Shown piece by piece: positions 39,350 to 51,586 of a stretch of DNA of 64,000 nt (within the stretch, counting starts at the first letter, position 1; every line of letters begins with the position of its first letter). The position numbers and the translations under genes were made by a program. The notes under the pieces were generated by a model. That model searched no databases, was not told the DNA's origin, and saw nothing but the letters and a program-made list of their open reading frames with translations. Source of the stretch: Serratia nevei (GTDB taxonomy: Bacteria > Pseudomonadota > Gammaproteobacteria > Enterobacterales > Enterobacteriaceae); contig NZ_JAMYWQ010000023.1 of NCBI RefSeq assembly GCF_024160145.1, positions 1 through 64,000 on the forward strand, read 5' to 3'.

Positions 39350-40120
39350 GTGATTGAGATTTTGTATCAGGATGAACACCTGGTGGCGGTGAACAAGCCG
39401 TCAGGCTGGTTGGTACACCGCAGTTGGCTGGACCGTCATGAAACTCGCTTTATGATGCAGACGGTGCGCGATCAGCTCGGGCAGCACGTCTTTACCGTGC
39501 ACCGTCTCGATCGCCCGACCTCCGGCGTATTGCTGATGGCGCTCTCCAGCGAGGTGGCGCGCCTGCTGTCGCAGCAGTTCGAGCAACATCAGGTGCAGAA
39601 AACTTACCATGCGGTGGTGCGCGGCTACGTGCAGGAGGGGGCGACCCTCGACTACCCGCTGACGGCGGAGCTGGACAAAATCGCCGATAAACACGCCGAT
39701 GCCGATAAGGGGCCGCAGCAGGCGGTGACGCACTACCGGCCGCTGGCGCAGGTTGAGATGCCGGTGGCCGTCGGCCGCTACGACAGCGCGCGTTACAGCC
39801 TGGTGGAGCTGCAGCCGGAAACCGGCCGCAAGCACCAGCTGCGGCGCCACATGGCGCATCTTCGCCACCCGATCATCGGCGACAGCAAGCACGGCGATCT
39901 GCGGCAAAACCGCGGTATGGCGCAGCATTTCGGCTGCCCGCGCCTGATGCTGCACGCCAGCCATCTGCAACTGACGCACCCGATAACCGGCGAGCCGCTG
40001 CGGGTGACGGCGCGCTGGGACGAAGACTGGCAAGGGGTGATGGCGCAGTTCGGCTGGGCGGGGGTATTCCCTGAACTTGCCGGGGTTGAGTTTAGCGCGG
40101 CTAACGGTCAGGATAGCTGA
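39350..40120 (+). CDS. truC: tRNA pseudouridine(65) synthase TruC
   Basis: TruC, 256 residues, makes pseudouridine 65 in certain tRNAs. It belongs to the RluA/RsuA-type family; the catalytic Asp54 is in [14 protein letters not shown], and the later motifs [16 protein letters not shown] and [10 protein letters not shown] are clear. The start is GTG at 39350 ([11 protein letters not shown]), with GGGAAAG a few bases upstream; the ATG overlapping it by one base is immediately stopped. yqcA follows 32 bases later, as in E. coli. Confidence 0.94.
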   Translation: MIEILYQDEHLVAVNKPSGWLVHRSWLDRHETRFMMQTVRDQLGQHVFTVHRLDRPTSGVLLMALSSEVARLLSQQFEQHQVQKTYHAVVRGYVQEGATLDYPLTAELDKIADKHADADKGPQQAVTHYRPLAQVEMPVAVGRYDSARYSLVELQPETGRKHQLRRHMAHLRHPIIGDSKHGDLRQNRGMAQHFGCPRLMLHASHLQLTHPITGEPLRVTARWDEDWQGVMAQFGWAGVFPELAGVEFSAANGQDS

Positions 40121-40152
40121 CAATTTTTAAAGGTAATGAAGGGAGTAGGAGC

Positions 40153-40605
40153 ATGGCTCAGGTTGGTATCTTCGTGGGAACGGTCTACGGCAATTCGCTG
40201 CTGGTGGCGGAAGAAGCGCAAAACATCCTCAGCGAGCAGGGCCATGAGGTCAAACTGTTTGAAGAGGGCACGCTGGAGGCCTGGCAGTTTTATCGTCAGC
40301 ACTACGCGCTGGTGATCACCTCCACCACCGGGCAGGGCGATCTGCCGGACAGCATCGCGCCGCTGTTCCACGCCATTCGCGATCGGGTCGGCTACCAGCC
40401 GGAGCTGCGCTATGGGCTGATCGCCCTCGGCGACAGCAGCTATGACAACTTCTGCGGCGCCGGGCGCGCATTCGACGCGCTGCTGCAAGAGCAGGGCGCC
40501 ACCCGCGTTGGCGAAGTGCTGGAGATCGATGCGATGGAACAGCCGGAGCCGGAAGTGGCCGCCTGCCCGTGGGTTGAGCAGTGGGGCACGCTGCTGCAAT
40601 CGTAA
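40153..40605 (+). CDS. yqcA: Flavodoxin-like protein YqcA
   Basis: A 150-residue short-chain flavodoxin related to MioC. The FMN phosphate loop is [13 protein letters not shown] near residues 9-21, with the later flavin-binding loops [10 protein letters not shown] and [13 protein letters not shown]. Its physiological partner is not established. It is co-oriented with truC, and a terminator hairpin follows before the convergent yaeH. Confidence 0.93.
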   Translation: MAQVGIFVGTVYGNSLLVAEEAQNILSEQGHEVKLFEEGTLEAWQFYRQHYALVITSTTGQGDLPDSIAPLFHAIRDRVGYQPELRYGLIALGDSSYDNFCGAGRAFDALLQEQGATRVGEVLEIDAMEQPEPEVAACPWVEQWGTLLQS

Positions 40606-40611
40606 AGTAAA

Positions 40612-40637
40612 AAGGCGCCGCGTAAGGGCGCCTTGGC
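40612..40637. terminator. Hairpin between convergent yqcA and yaeH
   Basis: The stem AAGGCGCC (40612-40619) / GGCGCCTT (40627-40634) has a 7-base loop and A residues on its left side. It probably ends transcripts from both sides. Confidence 0.6.
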
Positions 40638-40662
40638 GATGATGCGGGTCAACCGATCCGCA

Positions 40663-41052
40663 TTATTTGCCGCGGGTGAGTTTTTCCAGATCGGCTTCGA
40701 TCTCGGCAATCTTGTGCGACACCACGCCTTCGAGATGGCGCAGGTCGTCGAGGATTTTACGCTTCAGATCCACTTCCACCTGATCGCGCTGGCACAGCTG
40801 ATCCAACTCGTCGATCACGTAGCGCAGGTTCGGGTTGATCTCGTGAATTTCCTTGTAGCCCTGGCCGGCGTTGTCTGCCACCACGGTTTTACGCTGGCGC
40901 GGGTACTTGAACTTCACGCTCTTGGCGAAGAACTCGCCCTTGTCCTTGCGGAAATAGATCTTGAGGATGTCGTTGTTGGCCTCTTGACGCAGGCTATAGC
41001 GATCGACGTCTTCCGGTTGATTGATGCCCAAACTCTTCAAGTTATCGTACAT
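40663..41052 (-). CDS. yaeH: UPF0325 family protein YaeH
   Basis: A 129-residue protein nearly collinear with E. coli YaeH ([40 protein letters not shown]). The C-terminal third is rich in Glu, Lys and Leu and could form a coiled coil. Its function is unknown. It lies downstream of dapD on the same strand, as in E. coli, but a terminator separates the two. Confidence 0.93.
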   Translation of the reverse strand: MYDNLKSLGINQPEDVDRYSLRQEANNDILKIYFRKDKGEFFAKSVKFKYPRQRKTVVADNAGQGYKEIHEINPNLRYVIDELDQLCQRDQVEVDLKRKILDDLRHLEGVVSHKIAEIEADLEKLTRGK

Positions 41053-41144
41053 ACTGCGCCCTCTTTAGCGGTGATCGTTATATTCCACGACTGCGATTAT
41101 GGCGGAAAGCGAGATCTGCGACTGTGACTGCCAGCGAAACGCAG

Positions 41145-41177
41145 ACAAAAAAATAGCGGGTGAATCACCCGCTATTT
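41145..41177 (-). terminator. Rho-independent terminator of dapD
   Basis: A near-perfect 13-bp stem on the minus strand (AAATAGCGGGTGA paired with TCACCCGCTATTT, 41151-41177) is followed by a T-run (complement of 41147-41153), directly after the dapD stop. Confidence 0.85.
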
Positions 41178-41181
41178 CAAT

Positions 41182-42006
41182 TTAGTCGATAGTGCGCAAT
41201 AACTCATTAATGCCGACTTTACCGCGCGTTTTGGCATCGACCTTCTTGACGATCACCGCGCAGTACAGGCTGTAAGAGCCGTCTTTCGACGGCAGGTTGC
41301 CGGAAACTACCACCGAACCTGCCGGCACGCGGCCGTAATGGATTTCGCCGGTTTCGCGGTCATAGATGCGGGTGCTCTGGCCGAGGTACACGCCCATCGA
41401 AATCACCGAACCTTCTTCCACGATCACGCCTTCCACCACTTCGGAACGCGCGCCGATGAAGCAGTTGTCTTCGATGATGGTCGGGTTGGCCTGCAGCGGC
41501 TCCAGCACGCCGCCGATGCCAACGCCGCCGGACAGGTGAACGTTTTTGCCGATCTGCGCGCAGGAACCGACGGTGGCCCAGGTGTCGACCATGGTGCCTT
41601 CGTCGACGTAGGCGCCGATGTTAACGTAAGACGGCATCAGCACGGTGTTGCGCGCGATGAACGCGCCCTGGCGCACGGTGGCCGGCGGTACGACGCGGAA
41701 ACCTTCCTTCTGGAAGCGCGCTTCGTCGTAGTCGGCGAACTTCATCGGCACCTTGTCGTAGTAGCGGGTTTCCGCGCCGTCCATCACCTTGTTGTCGTTG
41801 ATGCGGAAAGAGAGCAGCACGGCTTTCTTCAGCCACTGATGGGTGACCCATTGACCGTCGATCTTCTCGGCGACGCGCAGGGCGCCGCTGTCCAGCAGGC
41901 CGATCACCTGGTTTACCGCTTCGCGCGTTACGGTGTCTACGTTCGCCGGGGTGATGTCCGCACGGCGCTCGAAGGCGCTTTCAATAACGTTCTGTAATTG
42001 CTGCAT
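41182..42006 (-). CDS. dapD: Tetrahydrodipicolinate N-succinyltransferase DapD
   Basis: DapD, 274 residues as in E. coli, transfers succinyl from succinyl-CoA to tetrahydrodipicolinate in lysine and diaminopimelate synthesis. The left-handed beta-helix hexapeptide repeats occupy about residues 105-240 ([34 protein letters not shown]). It is 42 bases downstream of glnD on the same strand and ends at a strong terminator. Confidence 0.97.
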   Translation of the reverse strand: MQQLQNVIESAFERRADITPANVDTVTREAVNQVIGLLDSGALRVAEKIDGQWVTHQWLKKAVLLSFRINDNKVMDGAETRYYDKVPMKFADYDEARFQKEGFRVVPPATVRQGAFIARNTVLMPSYVNIGAYVDEGTMVDTWATVGSCAQIGKNVHLSGGVGIGGVLEPLQANPTIIEDNCFIGARSEVVEGVIVEEGSVISMGVYLGQSTRIYDRETGEIHYGRVPAGSVVVSGNLPSKDGSYSLYCAVIVKKVDAKTRGKVGINELLRTID

Positions 42007-42048
42007 GCTGTTCTCTTTCCTGATGTTGTCGGTAAAAAGTTACTTGTA

Positions 42049-44712
42049 TCACATTTTATCGTTTGGGGTGAGGGCCTCTGTCAACCGTTGCTCCAACTTT
42101 CTGCGCGTTTCCTGATCGAGCGCGCGCCGCTCGCCGTCGGCCAGGATAAACAAATCCTCGACCCGCTCGCCGATGGTGGAAATGCGCGCGCCGTGCAGCG
42201 ACAGCCCCAGATCGGCGAACACTTCGCCCACTCGCGCCAGCAAGCCGGGTTGGTCGAGCGCGGTCAGCTCCAGGTAGCTGCGGCGGTCGGTATGGGTCGG
42301 CAGGAAGGTGACTTCGGTCGGCACGCTGAAGTGGCGCAGCTTGGAGGACGGCCGGCGCACGCGCGGCGGCTGGTACTCTCGCTGGGTGATGGCCTGCACC
42401 AGCGCCTGGCGGATCGCCGCGTGGCGATCCTGCGCCAGCGGGCTGCCGTCCGGCTCCAGCACGATAAAGGTGTCCATCGCCATGCCGTCGCGGTTGGTGA
42501 AGATCTGCGCATCGTGCACGCTCAGGTTGCGGCGGTCCATCTCGCCGGCGACGGCGGCGAACAGATAGGGGCGATCCGGGCTCCAGATGAAGATTTCGGT
42601 GCCGCCGCGCGTCGCCTGGCGGCTAACCAGCACCAGCGGCTGGGTGGAGTCGTGGGCCAGCAGGTGGCGAGCGTGCCAGGCCAGCTGATTCGGCGAGTGG
42701 CGCAGGAAATAGTCGGCGCGGCAGCGGCTCCAGATGCGGTGCAGCGCCTCTTCGTCAATGTTGTCCATGCGCAGCAGCGCCAACGCCTGCAGGCGATGGT
42801 GGCGCACGCGTTCGCGCAGATCCGGGCTGTTTTGCATGCCGCGACGCAGCTGCTTCTCGGTGGCGAAATACAGCTCGCGCAACAGGCTCTGTTTCCAGCT
42901 GTTCCACAGGGTTTCGTTGGTGGCGCAGATATCCGCCACCGTCAGGCACACCAGGTAGCGCAGGCGAGTTTCGCTCTGCACTTCGCTGCTGAACTGCTGG
43001 ATCACCGTCGGATCCTGGATATCGCGGCGCTGCGCGGTGACCGACATCAGCAGGTGGCAGCGCACCAGCCAGGCCACCAGCTGGGTTTCACGCGAGTTGA
43101 GGCCATGCAGCTCGGCGAACTCCACCACGTCTTCCGCGCCGAGGATCGAGTGATCGCCGCCGCGCCCTTTGGCGATATCGTGAAACAGCGCCGCCAGCAG
43201 CAGCAGTTCCGGATGCGGCAGGCGCGGGTACAGCTCCACGCACAGCGGATGGCGCGGCCGGGTTTGCGCATCGGCGAAGCTCTCCAGCTTTTGCAGCACG
43301 CGGATGGTGTGTTCATCGACGGTATAGGCGTGGAACAGGTCGAACTGCATCTGCCCGACGATCTTGCCCCACTGCGGCATATAGGCCCACAGCACGCTGT
43401 GACGGTGCATCGGTACCAGCGCGCGCGACACCGCGCCGGGGTGGCGGAGAATGGCCATAAACAGATCGCGCGCTTCCGGGATGGTGCACAGCGGCTGTTT
43501 CAGATGGCGGCGCGCGTGGCGCAACTGGCGCACGGTGGTGGAATAAATGCCCTTGATCTCGCGGTTGCGCACCATCAGGTAGAACATGCGCATGATGGCC
43601 TGCGGCTCGCGGATAAACAGCGTTTCGTCGCGCAGATCGATCAGATCGCCGCGCAGCTGGAAATCGTCGTTCAGCGGGCGCGGCTTCTCGGTGGCGTCCA
43701 GCGCCAGGATGGCTTCGTCGAACAGCTGCAGCAGCATGTGGTTGAGCTCGCTGACGCGCCGCGTCATGCGGTAAAAGTCTTTCATCATGCGCTCGACCGG
43801 TTCGTTGCCTTCGCCCTCATAGCGCAGCAGCTGCGCCACGCTCAGCTGGCGATCGAACAGCAGGCGGTTGTCGTAACGCGGCAGCACCAGGTGCAGCGCG
43901 AAGCGAATGCGCCACAGGAAGCTCTGACACTCGTTCAACTCGTTGCGCTCGGCCTGGGTGAGGAAACCGAAGCCGACCATTTCGTCCAGCGAGGTGGCGC
44001 CGAAGTGGCGGCGCGCCACCCACAGCAGGGTGTGGATGTCGCGCAGGCCGCCAGGGCTGCTTTTGATATCCGGCTCCAGGTTATAGCTGGTGCCGTGGTA
44101 GCGCTGGTGGCGCTCCTGCTGTTCGTTGACCTTGGCGTGGAAAAACTGCGGCGAGGGCCAGAAGCCGTCGCTGAAGATATGTTTTTGCATCTGCAGGAAC
44201 AGCGCGACGTCGCCGCAGATCATGCGCGATTCGATCAGGTTGGTGGCCACGGTCAGATCCGCCAAGCCCTCCAGCAGACATTCTTCCAGGGTGCGCACGC
44301 TGTGGCCCACTTCCAGCTTGAGATCCCACAGCAGGGTGATGAATTCGCCGACCCGCTGCGACTGTTGCTCCGTCAGCCGGCGCTGGCTGAGCACCAGCAC
44401 GTCGATGTCCGACAGCGGGTGCAGTTCGCCGCGGCCGTAGCCGCCAACCGCCACCAGCGCGGTTTCCGGGATATCTTCGAAGCCGTAGAAGGTCCACAGC
44501 CGGCGCAGCAGGCGATCGATGAAGTCGCTGCGCGCCGCCACCAGGCTTTCGGCGCTGGCACCGGCGTCGAACGCCGCCGCCAGCCACAGGTGGAACTGCT
44601 CCAGCCGCTGTTTCAGCACCGGACAGGTGAGCTCGTCGTTGCCGTAGGTGCTGGGGGAGGCGGGCGGCATCGGCACGGCCGGGGCCGCTTGTTGAAGGAG
44701 ATTGTCAGACAT
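42049..44712 (-). CDS. glnD: Bifunctional uridylyltransferase/uridylyl-removing enzyme GlnD
   Basis: GlnD, 887 residues (E. coli 890), senses glutamine and adds or removes UMP on PII proteins to control glutamine synthetase and nitrogen genes. The nucleotidyltransferase site [15 protein letters not shown] is at residues 90-104, the HD domain ([14 protein letters not shown]) near the middle, and two ACT domains at the C-terminus ([22 protein letters not shown] near the end). I take the ATG at 44712 (MSDNLLQ); the in-frame extension runs through the map terminator. Confidence 0.96.
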   Translation of the reverse strand: MSDNLLQQAAPAVPMPPASPSTYGNDELTCPVLKQRLEQFHLWLAAAFDAGASAESLVAARSDFIDRLLRRLWTFYGFEDIPETALVAVGGYGRGELHPLSDIDVLVLSQRRLTEQQSQRVGEFITLLWDLKLEVGHSVRTLEECLLEGLADLTVATNLIESRMICGDVALFLQMQKHIFSDGFWPSPQFFHAKVNEQQERHQRYHGTSYNLEPDIKSSPGGLRDIHTLLWVARRHFGATSLDEMVGFGFLTQAERNELNECQSFLWRIRFALHLVLPRYDNRLLFDRQLSVAQLLRYEGEGNEPVERMMKDFYRMTRRVSELNHMLLQLFDEAILALDATEKPRPLNDDFQLRGDLIDLRDETLFIREPQAIMRMFYLMVRNREIKGIYSTTVRQLRHARRHLKQPLCTIPEARDLFMAILRHPGAVSRALVPMHRHSVLWAYMPQWGKIVGQMQFDLFHAYTVDEHTIRVLQKLESFADAQTRPRHPLCVELYPRLPHPELLLLAALFHDIAKGRGGDHSILGAEDVVEFAELHGLNSRETQLVAWLVRCHLLMSVTAQRRDIQDPTVIQQFSSEVQSETRLRYLVCLTVADICATNETLWNSWKQSLLRELYFATEKQLRRGMQNSPDLRERVRHHRLQALALLRMDNIDEEALHRIWSRCRADYFLRHSPNQLAWHARHLLAHDSTQPLVLVSRQATRGGTEIFIWSPDRPYLFAAVAGEMDRRNLSVHDAQIFTNRDGMAMDTFIVLEPDGSPLAQDRHAAIRQALVQAITQREYQPPRVRRPSSKLRHFSVPTEVTFLPTHTDRRSYLELTALDQPGLLARVGEVFADLGLSLHGARISTIGERVEDLFILADGERRALDQETRRKLEQRLTEALTPNDKM

Positions 44713-44726
44713 AGTGCGCAGCCCAT

Positions 44727-44751
44727 AAAAAAGGCCGGCAAAAGCCGGCCT
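44727..44751 (-). terminator. Rho-independent terminator of map
   Basis: On the minus strand AGGCCGGC-TTTT-GCCGGCCT is followed by TTTTTATG. It lies between the map stop and the glnD start, so glnD may depend on its own promoter or on readthrough. Confidence 0.85.
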
Positions 44752-44785
44752 GGTGATATTCTGCACGCAGCGTTCGCCGCGGTGC

Positions 44786-45580
44786 TTACATCTCGTGCGT
44801 AATGATGTTGGGGATGGTGTCATCCTTGCGCAACGTCATTATCTCGCAGCCGTTATCAGTGACCACAATAGTATGCTCATACTGCGCCGACAAGCTGCGA
44901 TCTTTGGTTTTTACCGTCCAGCCGTCTTTCATGGTGCGGATGCGGTAGTCGCCGGCGTTGACCATCGGCTCGATGGTAAAAGCCATGCCCGCCTGCAGCA
45001 CCACGCCGCCGTCATCGGCGTCATAGTGCAGCACCTGCGGCTCTTCGTGGAACACTTCGCCGATGCCGTGGCCGCAGTACTCGCGCACCACGGAGAACTT
45101 CTCGGCCTCGACGAACTGCTGGATAGCCTTGCCCAGGGTGCGCAGGCGGATACCCGGTTTGACCATCTTCAGCGCCAGGTACAGGCTTTCCTGAGTGACG
45201 CGGCACAGGCGCTCGCCCAGGATGGTCGGTTTGCCGACGATAAACATCTTCGAGGTGTCGCCGTGGAAGCCGTCTTTAATGACGGTCACGTCGATATTGA
45301 CGATGTCGCCGTCTTTCAGCGTTTTGTCGTCGCTCGGGATGCCGTGGCACACCACTTCGTTCACCGAAATGCACACGGATTTCGGGAAGCCGTGGTAGCC
45401 GAGGCAGGCGGAGATGGCCTGCTGTTCGTTGGTGATGTACTCGTGACAGATACGGTCCAGCTCGCCGGTGGTCACGCCAGGTTTGACGTGCGGCTCGATG
45501 ATCTCCAGCACTTCGGCGGCCAGGCGGCCGGCCACGCGCATTTTTTGGATGTCATCAGGTGTTTTAATTGAGATTGCCAT
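44786..45580 (-). CDS. map: Methionine aminopeptidase, type I
   Basis: Map, 264 residues as in E. coli, removes the N-terminal methionine from nascent proteins. The metal ligands sit in NVDVTV-type ([16 protein letters not shown], two Asp), GHGIG (His), FTIEPM (Glu) and EHTIVVT (Glu), with the catalytic His in VVCHGIP. It is divergent from rpsB across a 345-base gap, the same arrangement as in E. coli. Confidence 0.97.
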   Translation of the reverse strand: MAISIKTPDDIQKMRVAGRLAAEVLEIIEPHVKPGVTTGELDRICHEYITNEQQAISACLGYHGFPKSVCISVNEVVCHGIPSDDKTLKDGDIVNIDVTVIKDGFHGDTSKMFIVGKPTILGERLCRVTQESLYLALKMVKPGIRLRTLGKAIQQFVEAEKFSVVREYCGHGIGEVFHEEPQVLHYDADDGGVVLQAGMAFTIEPMVNAGDYRIRTMKDGWTVKTKDRSLSAQYEHTIVVTDNGCEIMTLRKDDTIPNIITHEM

Positions 45581-46651
<1,071 letters not shown>

Positions 46652-46707
46652 TAAGGCAAGCTCGTCACTGAGCCCTTATTAACCAGGTATTGACATATGT
46701 TGGTTAG

Positions 46708-46735
46708 GGGGGCCTGTAAAGGCCCCCTTTGCTTA
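46708..46735 (+). terminator. Attenuator/partial terminator between rpsB and tsf
   Basis: An 8-bp GC-rich stem (GGGGGCCT 46708-46715, AGGCCCCC 46720-46727) with a GTAA loop is followed by TTTGCTTATCT. E. coli has a similar hairpin here that tunes tsf relative to rpsB. Confidence 0.7.
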
Positions 46736-46780
46736 TCTGAATGAGAACTGTCTCTACGCGAGATAACCGAGGAAAAATAA

Positions 46781-47632
46781 ATGGCTGATATTACCGCTGC
46801 CCTGGTAAAAGAACTGCGCGAGCGTACCGGCGCAGGCATGATGGATTGCAAGAAGGCGCTGGTTGAATCCAACGGCGACATCGAGCTGGCAATCGAAAAC
46901 ATGCGTAAGTCCGGTGCGATCAAAGCCGCTAAAAAAGCAGGTAACGTGGCTGCTGACGGCGTGATCAAAACCAAGATCGAAGGCAACTACGGCATCATCC
47001 TGGAAGTTAACTGCCAGACTGACTTCGTAGCGAAAGACGCCGGTTTCCAGGCATTCGCCGACAAAGTGCTGGATGCCGCTATGGCCGGCAAAATCACTGA
47101 CGTTGACGTGCTGAAAGCGCAGTTCGAAGAAGAGCGCGTAGCGCTGGTGGCAAAAATCGGCGAAAACATCAACATTCGTCGCGTTGCTTCCCTGGAAGGC
47201 GACGTGCTGGGCAGCTACCTGCACGGCGCGCGTATCGGCGTTCTGGTTGCGGCTAAAGGCGCTGACGAAGAGCTGGTCAAGCAAATCGCAATGCACATTG
47301 CGGCAAGCAAGCCAGAGTTCGTGAAGCCAGAAGACGTGTCTGCTGAAGTGGTAGAAAAAGAGTACCAGGTTCAGCTGGACATCGCCATGCAGTCCGGCAA
47401 GCCGAAAGAAATCGCAGAGAAAATGGTTGAAGGCCGCATGAAGAAATTCACCGGCGAAGTTTCTCTGACCGGTCAGCCTTTCGTTATGGATCCGAGCAAA
47501 TCCGTTGCTCAGGTGCTGAAAGAGCACAACGCTGACGTGACCAACTTCATTCGCTTCGAAGTGGGCGAAGGCATCGAGAAAGTCGAAACCGACTTCGCTG
47601 CTGAAGTTGCCGCGATGAGCAAACAGTCTTAA
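46781..47632 (+). CDS. tsf: Translation elongation factor Ts
   Basis: EF-Ts, 283 residues as in E. coli, exchanges GDP for GTP on EF-Tu. The N-terminal UBA-like domain carries [20 protein letters not shown], and the TDFV motif that contacts EF-Tu is in [10 protein letters not shown]. Strongly optimised codons. A hairpin (47643-47666) without a T-run follows the stop; it may be a weak terminator. Confidence 0.98.
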   Translation: MADITAALVKELRERTGAGMMDCKKALVESNGDIELAIENMRKSGAIKAAKKAGNVAADGVIKTKIEGNYGIILEVNCQTDFVAKDAGFQAFADKVLDAAMAGKITDVDVLKAQFEEERVALVAKIGENINIRRVASLEGDVLGSYLHGARIGVLVAAKGADEELVKQIAMHIAASKPEFVKPEDVSAEVVEKEYQVQLDIAMQSGKPKEIAEKMVEGRMKKFTGEVSLTGQPFVMDPSKSVAQVLKEHNADVTNFIRFEVGEGIEKVETDFAAEVAAMSKQS

Positions 47633-47783
47633 TGACTGTCGATGGAACCGCCGTCTGGCGGTTCCATACTATCCAGCCAGAATTACACCGGTGGCAGGCC
47701 CTGCGGCGTGATACTCCTCACCTCAGGCGCGTTTCATCGGCTGAAACCCCCAATACTAATACTGCTTCTTAGGACAGAACACC

Positions 47784-48509
47784 ATGGCAACCAATGCAAA
47801 ACCCGTATATCAGCGTATTCTGCTTAAACTGAGTGGCGAAGCCCTGCAAGGTGCAGAAGGTTTTGGTATCGACGCCAGCGTTTTGGATCGCATGGCTCAG
47901 GAAGTGAAAGAGCTGGTCGAATTGGGAATTCAGGTCGGTGTAGTTATTGGCGGCGGGAACCTGTTCCGCGGCGCGGGCCTGGCGCAGGCCGGCATGAACC
48001 GCGTAGTGGGCGACCACATGGGAATGCTGGCTACCGTGATGAACGGCCTGGCTATGCGTGATGCACTGCACCGTGCCTATGTGAACGCCCGCCTGATGTC
48101 GGCGATCCCGCTGAACGGCGTGTGTGACAATTACAGCTGGGCAGAGGCGATCAGCCTGCTGCGCAACAACCGCGTGGTGATCTTCTCCGCCGGTACCGGC
48201 AACCCGTTCTTCACCACCGATTCCGCCGCTTGCCTGCGCGGTATCGAGATCGAAGCGGACGTGGTGCTGAAAGCCACCAAAGTGGATGGCGTATACTCCG
48301 CCGATCCGGTGAAAAACCCGGATGCGACGCTGTATGAACAATTAACCTATCAGGACGTGCTGGAGCGCGAGCTGAAAGTGATGGACCTGGCGGCGTTTAC
48401 GCTGGCCCGCGATCACGGCTTGCCGATCCGCGTGTTCAACATGAACAAGCCTGGCGCGCTGCGCCGCGTGGTGATGGGTGAAAACGAAGGTACGCTGATC
48501 AGCAAATAA
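47784..48509 (+). CDS. pyrH: UMP kinase
   Basis: PyrH, 241 residues as in E. coli, makes UDP from UMP; the bacterial enzyme is an amino-acid-kinase-fold hexamer activated by GTP and inhibited by UTP. Motifs are [11 protein letters not shown] (phosphate loop), [11 protein letters not shown], and [19 protein letters not shown]. It lies between tsf and frr as in E. coli. Confidence 0.98.
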   Translation: MATNAKPVYQRILLKLSGEALQGAEGFGIDASVLDRMAQEVKELVELGIQVGVVIGGGNLFRGAGLAQAGMNRVVGDHMGMLATVMNGLAMRDALHRAYVNARLMSAIPLNGVCDNYSWAEAISLLRNNRVVIFSAGTGNPFFTTDSAACLRGIEIEADVVLKATKVDGVYSADPVKNPDATLYEQLTYQDVLERELKVMDLAAFTLARDHGLPIRVFNMNKPGALRRVVMGENEGTLISK

Positions 48510-48627
48510 GGCTGTTCGCACCCATTTGCGGAGCGTGCGGCGCCGGGCGCCGCGCGTTTTCCGAGTACGATTACGGGCTATACTTGAGTATCGCCTGCCA
48601 AGTAACCAGCTTCCAAGGGTTTGCAAC

Positions 48628-49185
48628 GTGACTAATGAAATCAGAAAAGATGCTGATTCACGCATGGAAAAAAGCGTAGAAGCATTCAAAAACCAAATCA
48701 GCAAGATCCGCACCGGCCGCGCTTCTCCAAGCATTCTGGACGGCATCATGGTGGAATACTACGGTGCCGCTACGCCGCTGCGCCAGCTGGCCAACGTGAC
48801 CGTGGAAGACTCCCGCACGCTGAAAATCAACGTGTTCGACCGCAGCCTGAGCCAGGCCGTTGAGAAAGCGATCATGAGCTCCGATCTGGGCCTCAACCCG
48901 TCTTCCGCCGGTTCCGACATTCGCGTTCCGCTGCCTCCACTGACCGAAGAACGCCGTAAGGATCTGATCAAGATCGTGCGCGGCGAAGCCGAGCAGGGCC
49001 GCGTAGCGGTCCGTAACGTGCGCCGCGACGCCAACGACAAGGTCAAGGCGCTGCTGAAAGACAAAGAGATCAGCGAAGACGAAGAACGTCGTTCACAAGA
49101 CGAGATTCAGAAAATGACCGACGCTTACATCAAACTGGTCGATGCCGCGCTGGCAGAGAAAGAAAAAGAGCTGATGGATTTCTAA
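48628..49185 (+). CDS. frr: Ribosome recycling factor
   Basis: RRF, 185 residues as in E. coli, splits post-termination ribosomes together with EF-G. The start is GTG at 48628 ([15 protein letters not shown]), with AAGGG about 9 bases upstream; this gives the exact family length. Conserved blocks are [31 protein letters not shown] and [12 protein letters not shown]. The upstream in-frame extension to 48526 is not family-like. Confidence 0.97.
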   Translation: MTNEIRKDADSRMEKSVEAFKNQISKIRTGRASPSILDGIMVEYYGAATPLRQLANVTVEDSRTLKINVFDRSLSQAVEKAIMSSDLGLNPSSAGSDIRVPLPPLTEERRKDLIKIVRGEAEQGRVAVRNVRRDANDKVKALLKDKEISEDEERRSQDEIQKMTDAYIKLVDAALAEKEKELMDF

Positions 49186-49202
49186 TCAGCATCGCGCAGA
49201 AA

Positions 49203-49236
49203 AAAAGCGTCGCCTGGGCGGCGCTTTGTTTTTTGT
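49203..49236 (+). terminator. Rho-independent terminator after frr
   Basis: The stem AAAGCGTCGCC / GGCGGCGCTTT (one G-T pair) around 49204-49227 is followed by GTTTTTTG. Confidence 0.75.
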
Positions 49237-49342
49237 GGCGCAGATCCCGTTTCATCGTACTGAAAGATCATGGACAAGCGGTGTCCAAGGTTCCACACTG
49301 GAGCACCTCCGATCTCATCAGACAGTTATTCAGAGTGAACTC

Positions 49343-50539
49343 ATGAAGCAACTGACCATTCTTGGCTCGACCGGCTCGGTAGGGACCAGCACCCTGGCCG
49401 TGGTCAGGGCGAATCCCGACCGTTTTGCGATCAAAGCGCTGGTGGCCGGCCGCAACGTCGCGGTCATGGCGCAGCAATGCCTGGAATTCCGGCCCGCCTT
49501 TGCGGCAATGGCGGAGGAAAGCGCCGCGCGCGAACTCCGCACCATTCTGGCGGAAAACGGCGTCGCTACCGAGGTATTGGCCGGGGAACAAGCGGCCTGC
49601 GAACTGGCGGCGTTGGCTGACGTCGATCAAGTGACGGCGGCGATCGTCGGCGCGGCAGGGCTGCTGCCGACGCTGGCGGCGATCCGCGCAGGCAAGCAGG
49701 TGCTGCTGGCCAACAAAGAGTCGCTGGTCACCTGCGGCCGTTTGTTTATGGACGCGGTGCGGCAAAGCCAGGCGCAGCTGCTGCCGCTCGACAGCGAGCA
49801 CAATGCGATTTTTCAGAGTTTGCCTGAGAGTATTCAACGTCAGTTGGGATACTCTTCACTGGACAGTCATGGTGTTTCGCGCATCGTGCTTACCGGTTCC
49901 GGCGGCCCGTTCCGCACCACGCCGTTGGAACAGTTTGCTGCGATGACGCCGGATCAAGCCTGTGCCCATCCGAACTGGTCGATGGGGCGCAAGATCTCGG
50001 TGGATTCCGCCACCATGATGAACAAAGGTCTGGAATACATTGAGGCCCGCTGGCTGTTTAACGCCTCGGCCGAGCAAATGGAAGTGATCCTGCACCCGCA
50101 GTCGGTGATTCACTCGATGGTGCGCTATGCCGACGGCAGCGTGCTGGCGCAGCTGGGCACGCCGGATATGCGCACGCCGATCGCTCATGCGATGGCGTAT
50201 CCGCAGCGCGTGAACTCTGGCGTGGCAGCGCTGGACTTCTGCCGCATCGGTTCACTGACCTTCGCCGAACCGGAGCGCGAGCGTTATCCTTGCCTGTATT
50301 TGGCGATCGAAGCGTTCGATGCCGGCCAGGCGGCGACTACCGCGCTGAACGCGGCCAACGAAGTCGCCGTGGCGGCATTTTTGCAGCAGCAGATTCGCTT
50401 TACCGATATCGCTGCGGTCAACCGCCGGGTCCTCGAGCGCCTCGCGCTACAGGAACCGACCTGCATCGAAGCGGTCTTAGACATTGACCGCCAGGCGCGG
50501 GCTGCCGCCGAGGCAGGGGTTCGTGCACTGTGCGGCTGA
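49343..50539 (+). CDS. ispC: 1-deoxy-D-xylulose 5-phosphate reductoisomerase
   Basis: IspC (Dxr), 398 residues as in E. coli, converts DXP to MEP with NADPH, the second step of the MEP isoprenoid pathway. NADPH motif [11 protein letters not shown] is at residues 8-18; metal and substrate residues lie in [12 protein letters not shown] and [21 protein letters not shown]. The ATG at 49343 follows GAGTG. It sits between frr and uppS as in E. coli; uppS uses the undecaprenyl branch of the same pathway. Confidence 0.97.
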   Translation: MKQLTILGSTGSVGTSTLAVVRANPDRFAIKALVAGRNVAVMAQQCLEFRPAFAAMAEESAARELRTILAENGVATEVLAGEQAACELAALADVDQVTAAIVGAAGLLPTLAAIRAGKQVLLANKESLVTCGRLFMDAVRQSQAQLLPLDSEHNAIFQSLPESIQRQLGYSSLDSHGVSRIVLTGSGGPFRTTPLEQFAAMTPDQACAHPNWSMGRKISVDSATMMNKGLEYIEARWLFNASAEQMEVILHPQSVIHSMVRYADGSVLAQLGTPDMRTPIAHAMAYPQRVNSGVAALDFCRIGSLTFAEPERERYPCLYLAIEAFDAGQAATTALNAANEVAVAAFLQQQIRFTDIAAVNRRVLERLALQEPTCIEAVLDIDRQARAAAEAGVRALCG

Positions 50540-50725
50540 GCACGGCGATTATCCGATTTTGCTCGTAATTCGCGCGTGCCGCAGCGGGGCCGTTTGTTCA
50601 TGCCCTGCTGAGGTGGTATAGTCTGCGCCACCTGTCAGCGGTTATACCGTTGAATTATGGCCCGATTGGCGCTTCGTGCGCCAATGGCGAGACCTGGCTG
50701 TGCCGGGCATCGCGCGGGCAGGCTG

Positions 50726-50754
50726 AAAGCCGTGTCGGGCACACGGCTTTTTTT
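50726..50754 (+). terminator. Rho-independent terminator between ispC and uppS
   Basis: A perfect 10-bp stem (AAAGCCGTGT 50726-50735, ACACGGCTTT 50741-50750) runs into seven T in all. A second hairpin with a TTCG loop core lies upstream at 50665-50685. The uppS transcript must begin after or read through these. Confidence 0.8.
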
Positions 50755-50818
50755 GCGCGTAAGGGCCTGATGTTCCGGAAAGGCAGTTATATTTCTATTG
50801 AGGAAATAAGTACGAGTT

Positions 50819-51577
50819 ATGTCGTCCGCAAACCAACAAGAGGCTAATCCATCTTTCCCGGGGCCGCGCCATGTCGCCATTATCATGGACGGTAACGGAC
50901 GCTGGGCCAAACGTCAGGGCAAGTTACGTGTCTTCGGTCATAAAGCAGGGGTGAAATCGGTTCGCCGCGCGGTCAGTTTTGCCGCCAGCCACCATTTAGA
51001 TGCACTCACGCTTTATGCCTTCAGCAGCGAAAACTGGAACCGTCCGGTGCAGGAAGTCTCCGCACTGATGGAGCTTTTTGTCCGCGCCCTGGATAGTGAA
51101 GTAAAAAGCCTGCATAAACATAACGTCAGGTTGCGGGTGATCGGCGATATCAGCCGATTCAGTTCGCGTTTGCAGGAGCGGATCCGCCGCTCTGAAGCCC
51201 TGACGGAAAATAACGATGGCCTGACGCTCAATATCGCTGCCAACTACGGCGGCCGTTGGGATATCATTCAGGGAGTAAGGGAGCTGGCCGAACAGATACG
51301 GGTAGGGGAGTTGCACCCGGATCAGATCAGCGAAGAATTATTGAGCGATCGGGTTTGCATGAGCGACCTGGCGCCGGTGGATCTGGTTATCCGCACCGGT
51401 GGCGAGCATCGCATCAGTAACTTCCTGCTGTGGCAAATCGCCTATGCTGAACTTTACTTTACTGATGTACTCTGGCCTGATTTCGATGAACTTGTCTTTG
51501 AAGGTGCGCTGAATGCATTTGCACAACGTGAGCGCCGCTTCGGGGGAACAACACCTATCGGCGCCGATGCGTCCTAG
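50819..51577 (+). CDS. uppS: Undecaprenyl diphosphate synthase
   Basis: UppS (IspU), 252 residues (E. coli 253), adds eight isopentenyl units to FPP to make C55-PP, the lipid carrier for cell wall and O-antigen. The catalytic Asp24 is in [14 protein letters not shown], and the later motif [25 protein letters not shown] is split around the IPP-binding arginines. It starts the cdsA-rseP-bamA envelope run, with 9 bases to cdsA. Confidence 0.97.
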   Translation: MSSANQQEANPSFPGPRHVAIIMDGNGRWAKRQGKLRVFGHKAGVKSVRRAVSFAASHHLDALTLYAFSSENWNRPVQEVSALMELFVRALDSEVKSLHKHNVRLRVIGDISRFSSRLQERIRRSEALTENNDGLTLNIAANYGGRWDIIQGVRELAEQIRVGELHPDQISEELLSDRVCMSDLAPVDLVIRTGGEHRISNFLLWQIAYAELYFTDVLWPDFDELVFEGALNAFAQRERRFGGTTPIGADAS

Positions 51578-51586
51578 GGAGAACTT

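Noticed and set aside
41998-44802. 934-codon plus-strand frame opposite glnD
   Set aside because: GlnD on the minus strand has all family motifs; this frame is its antisense shadow and has no domain-like sequence.
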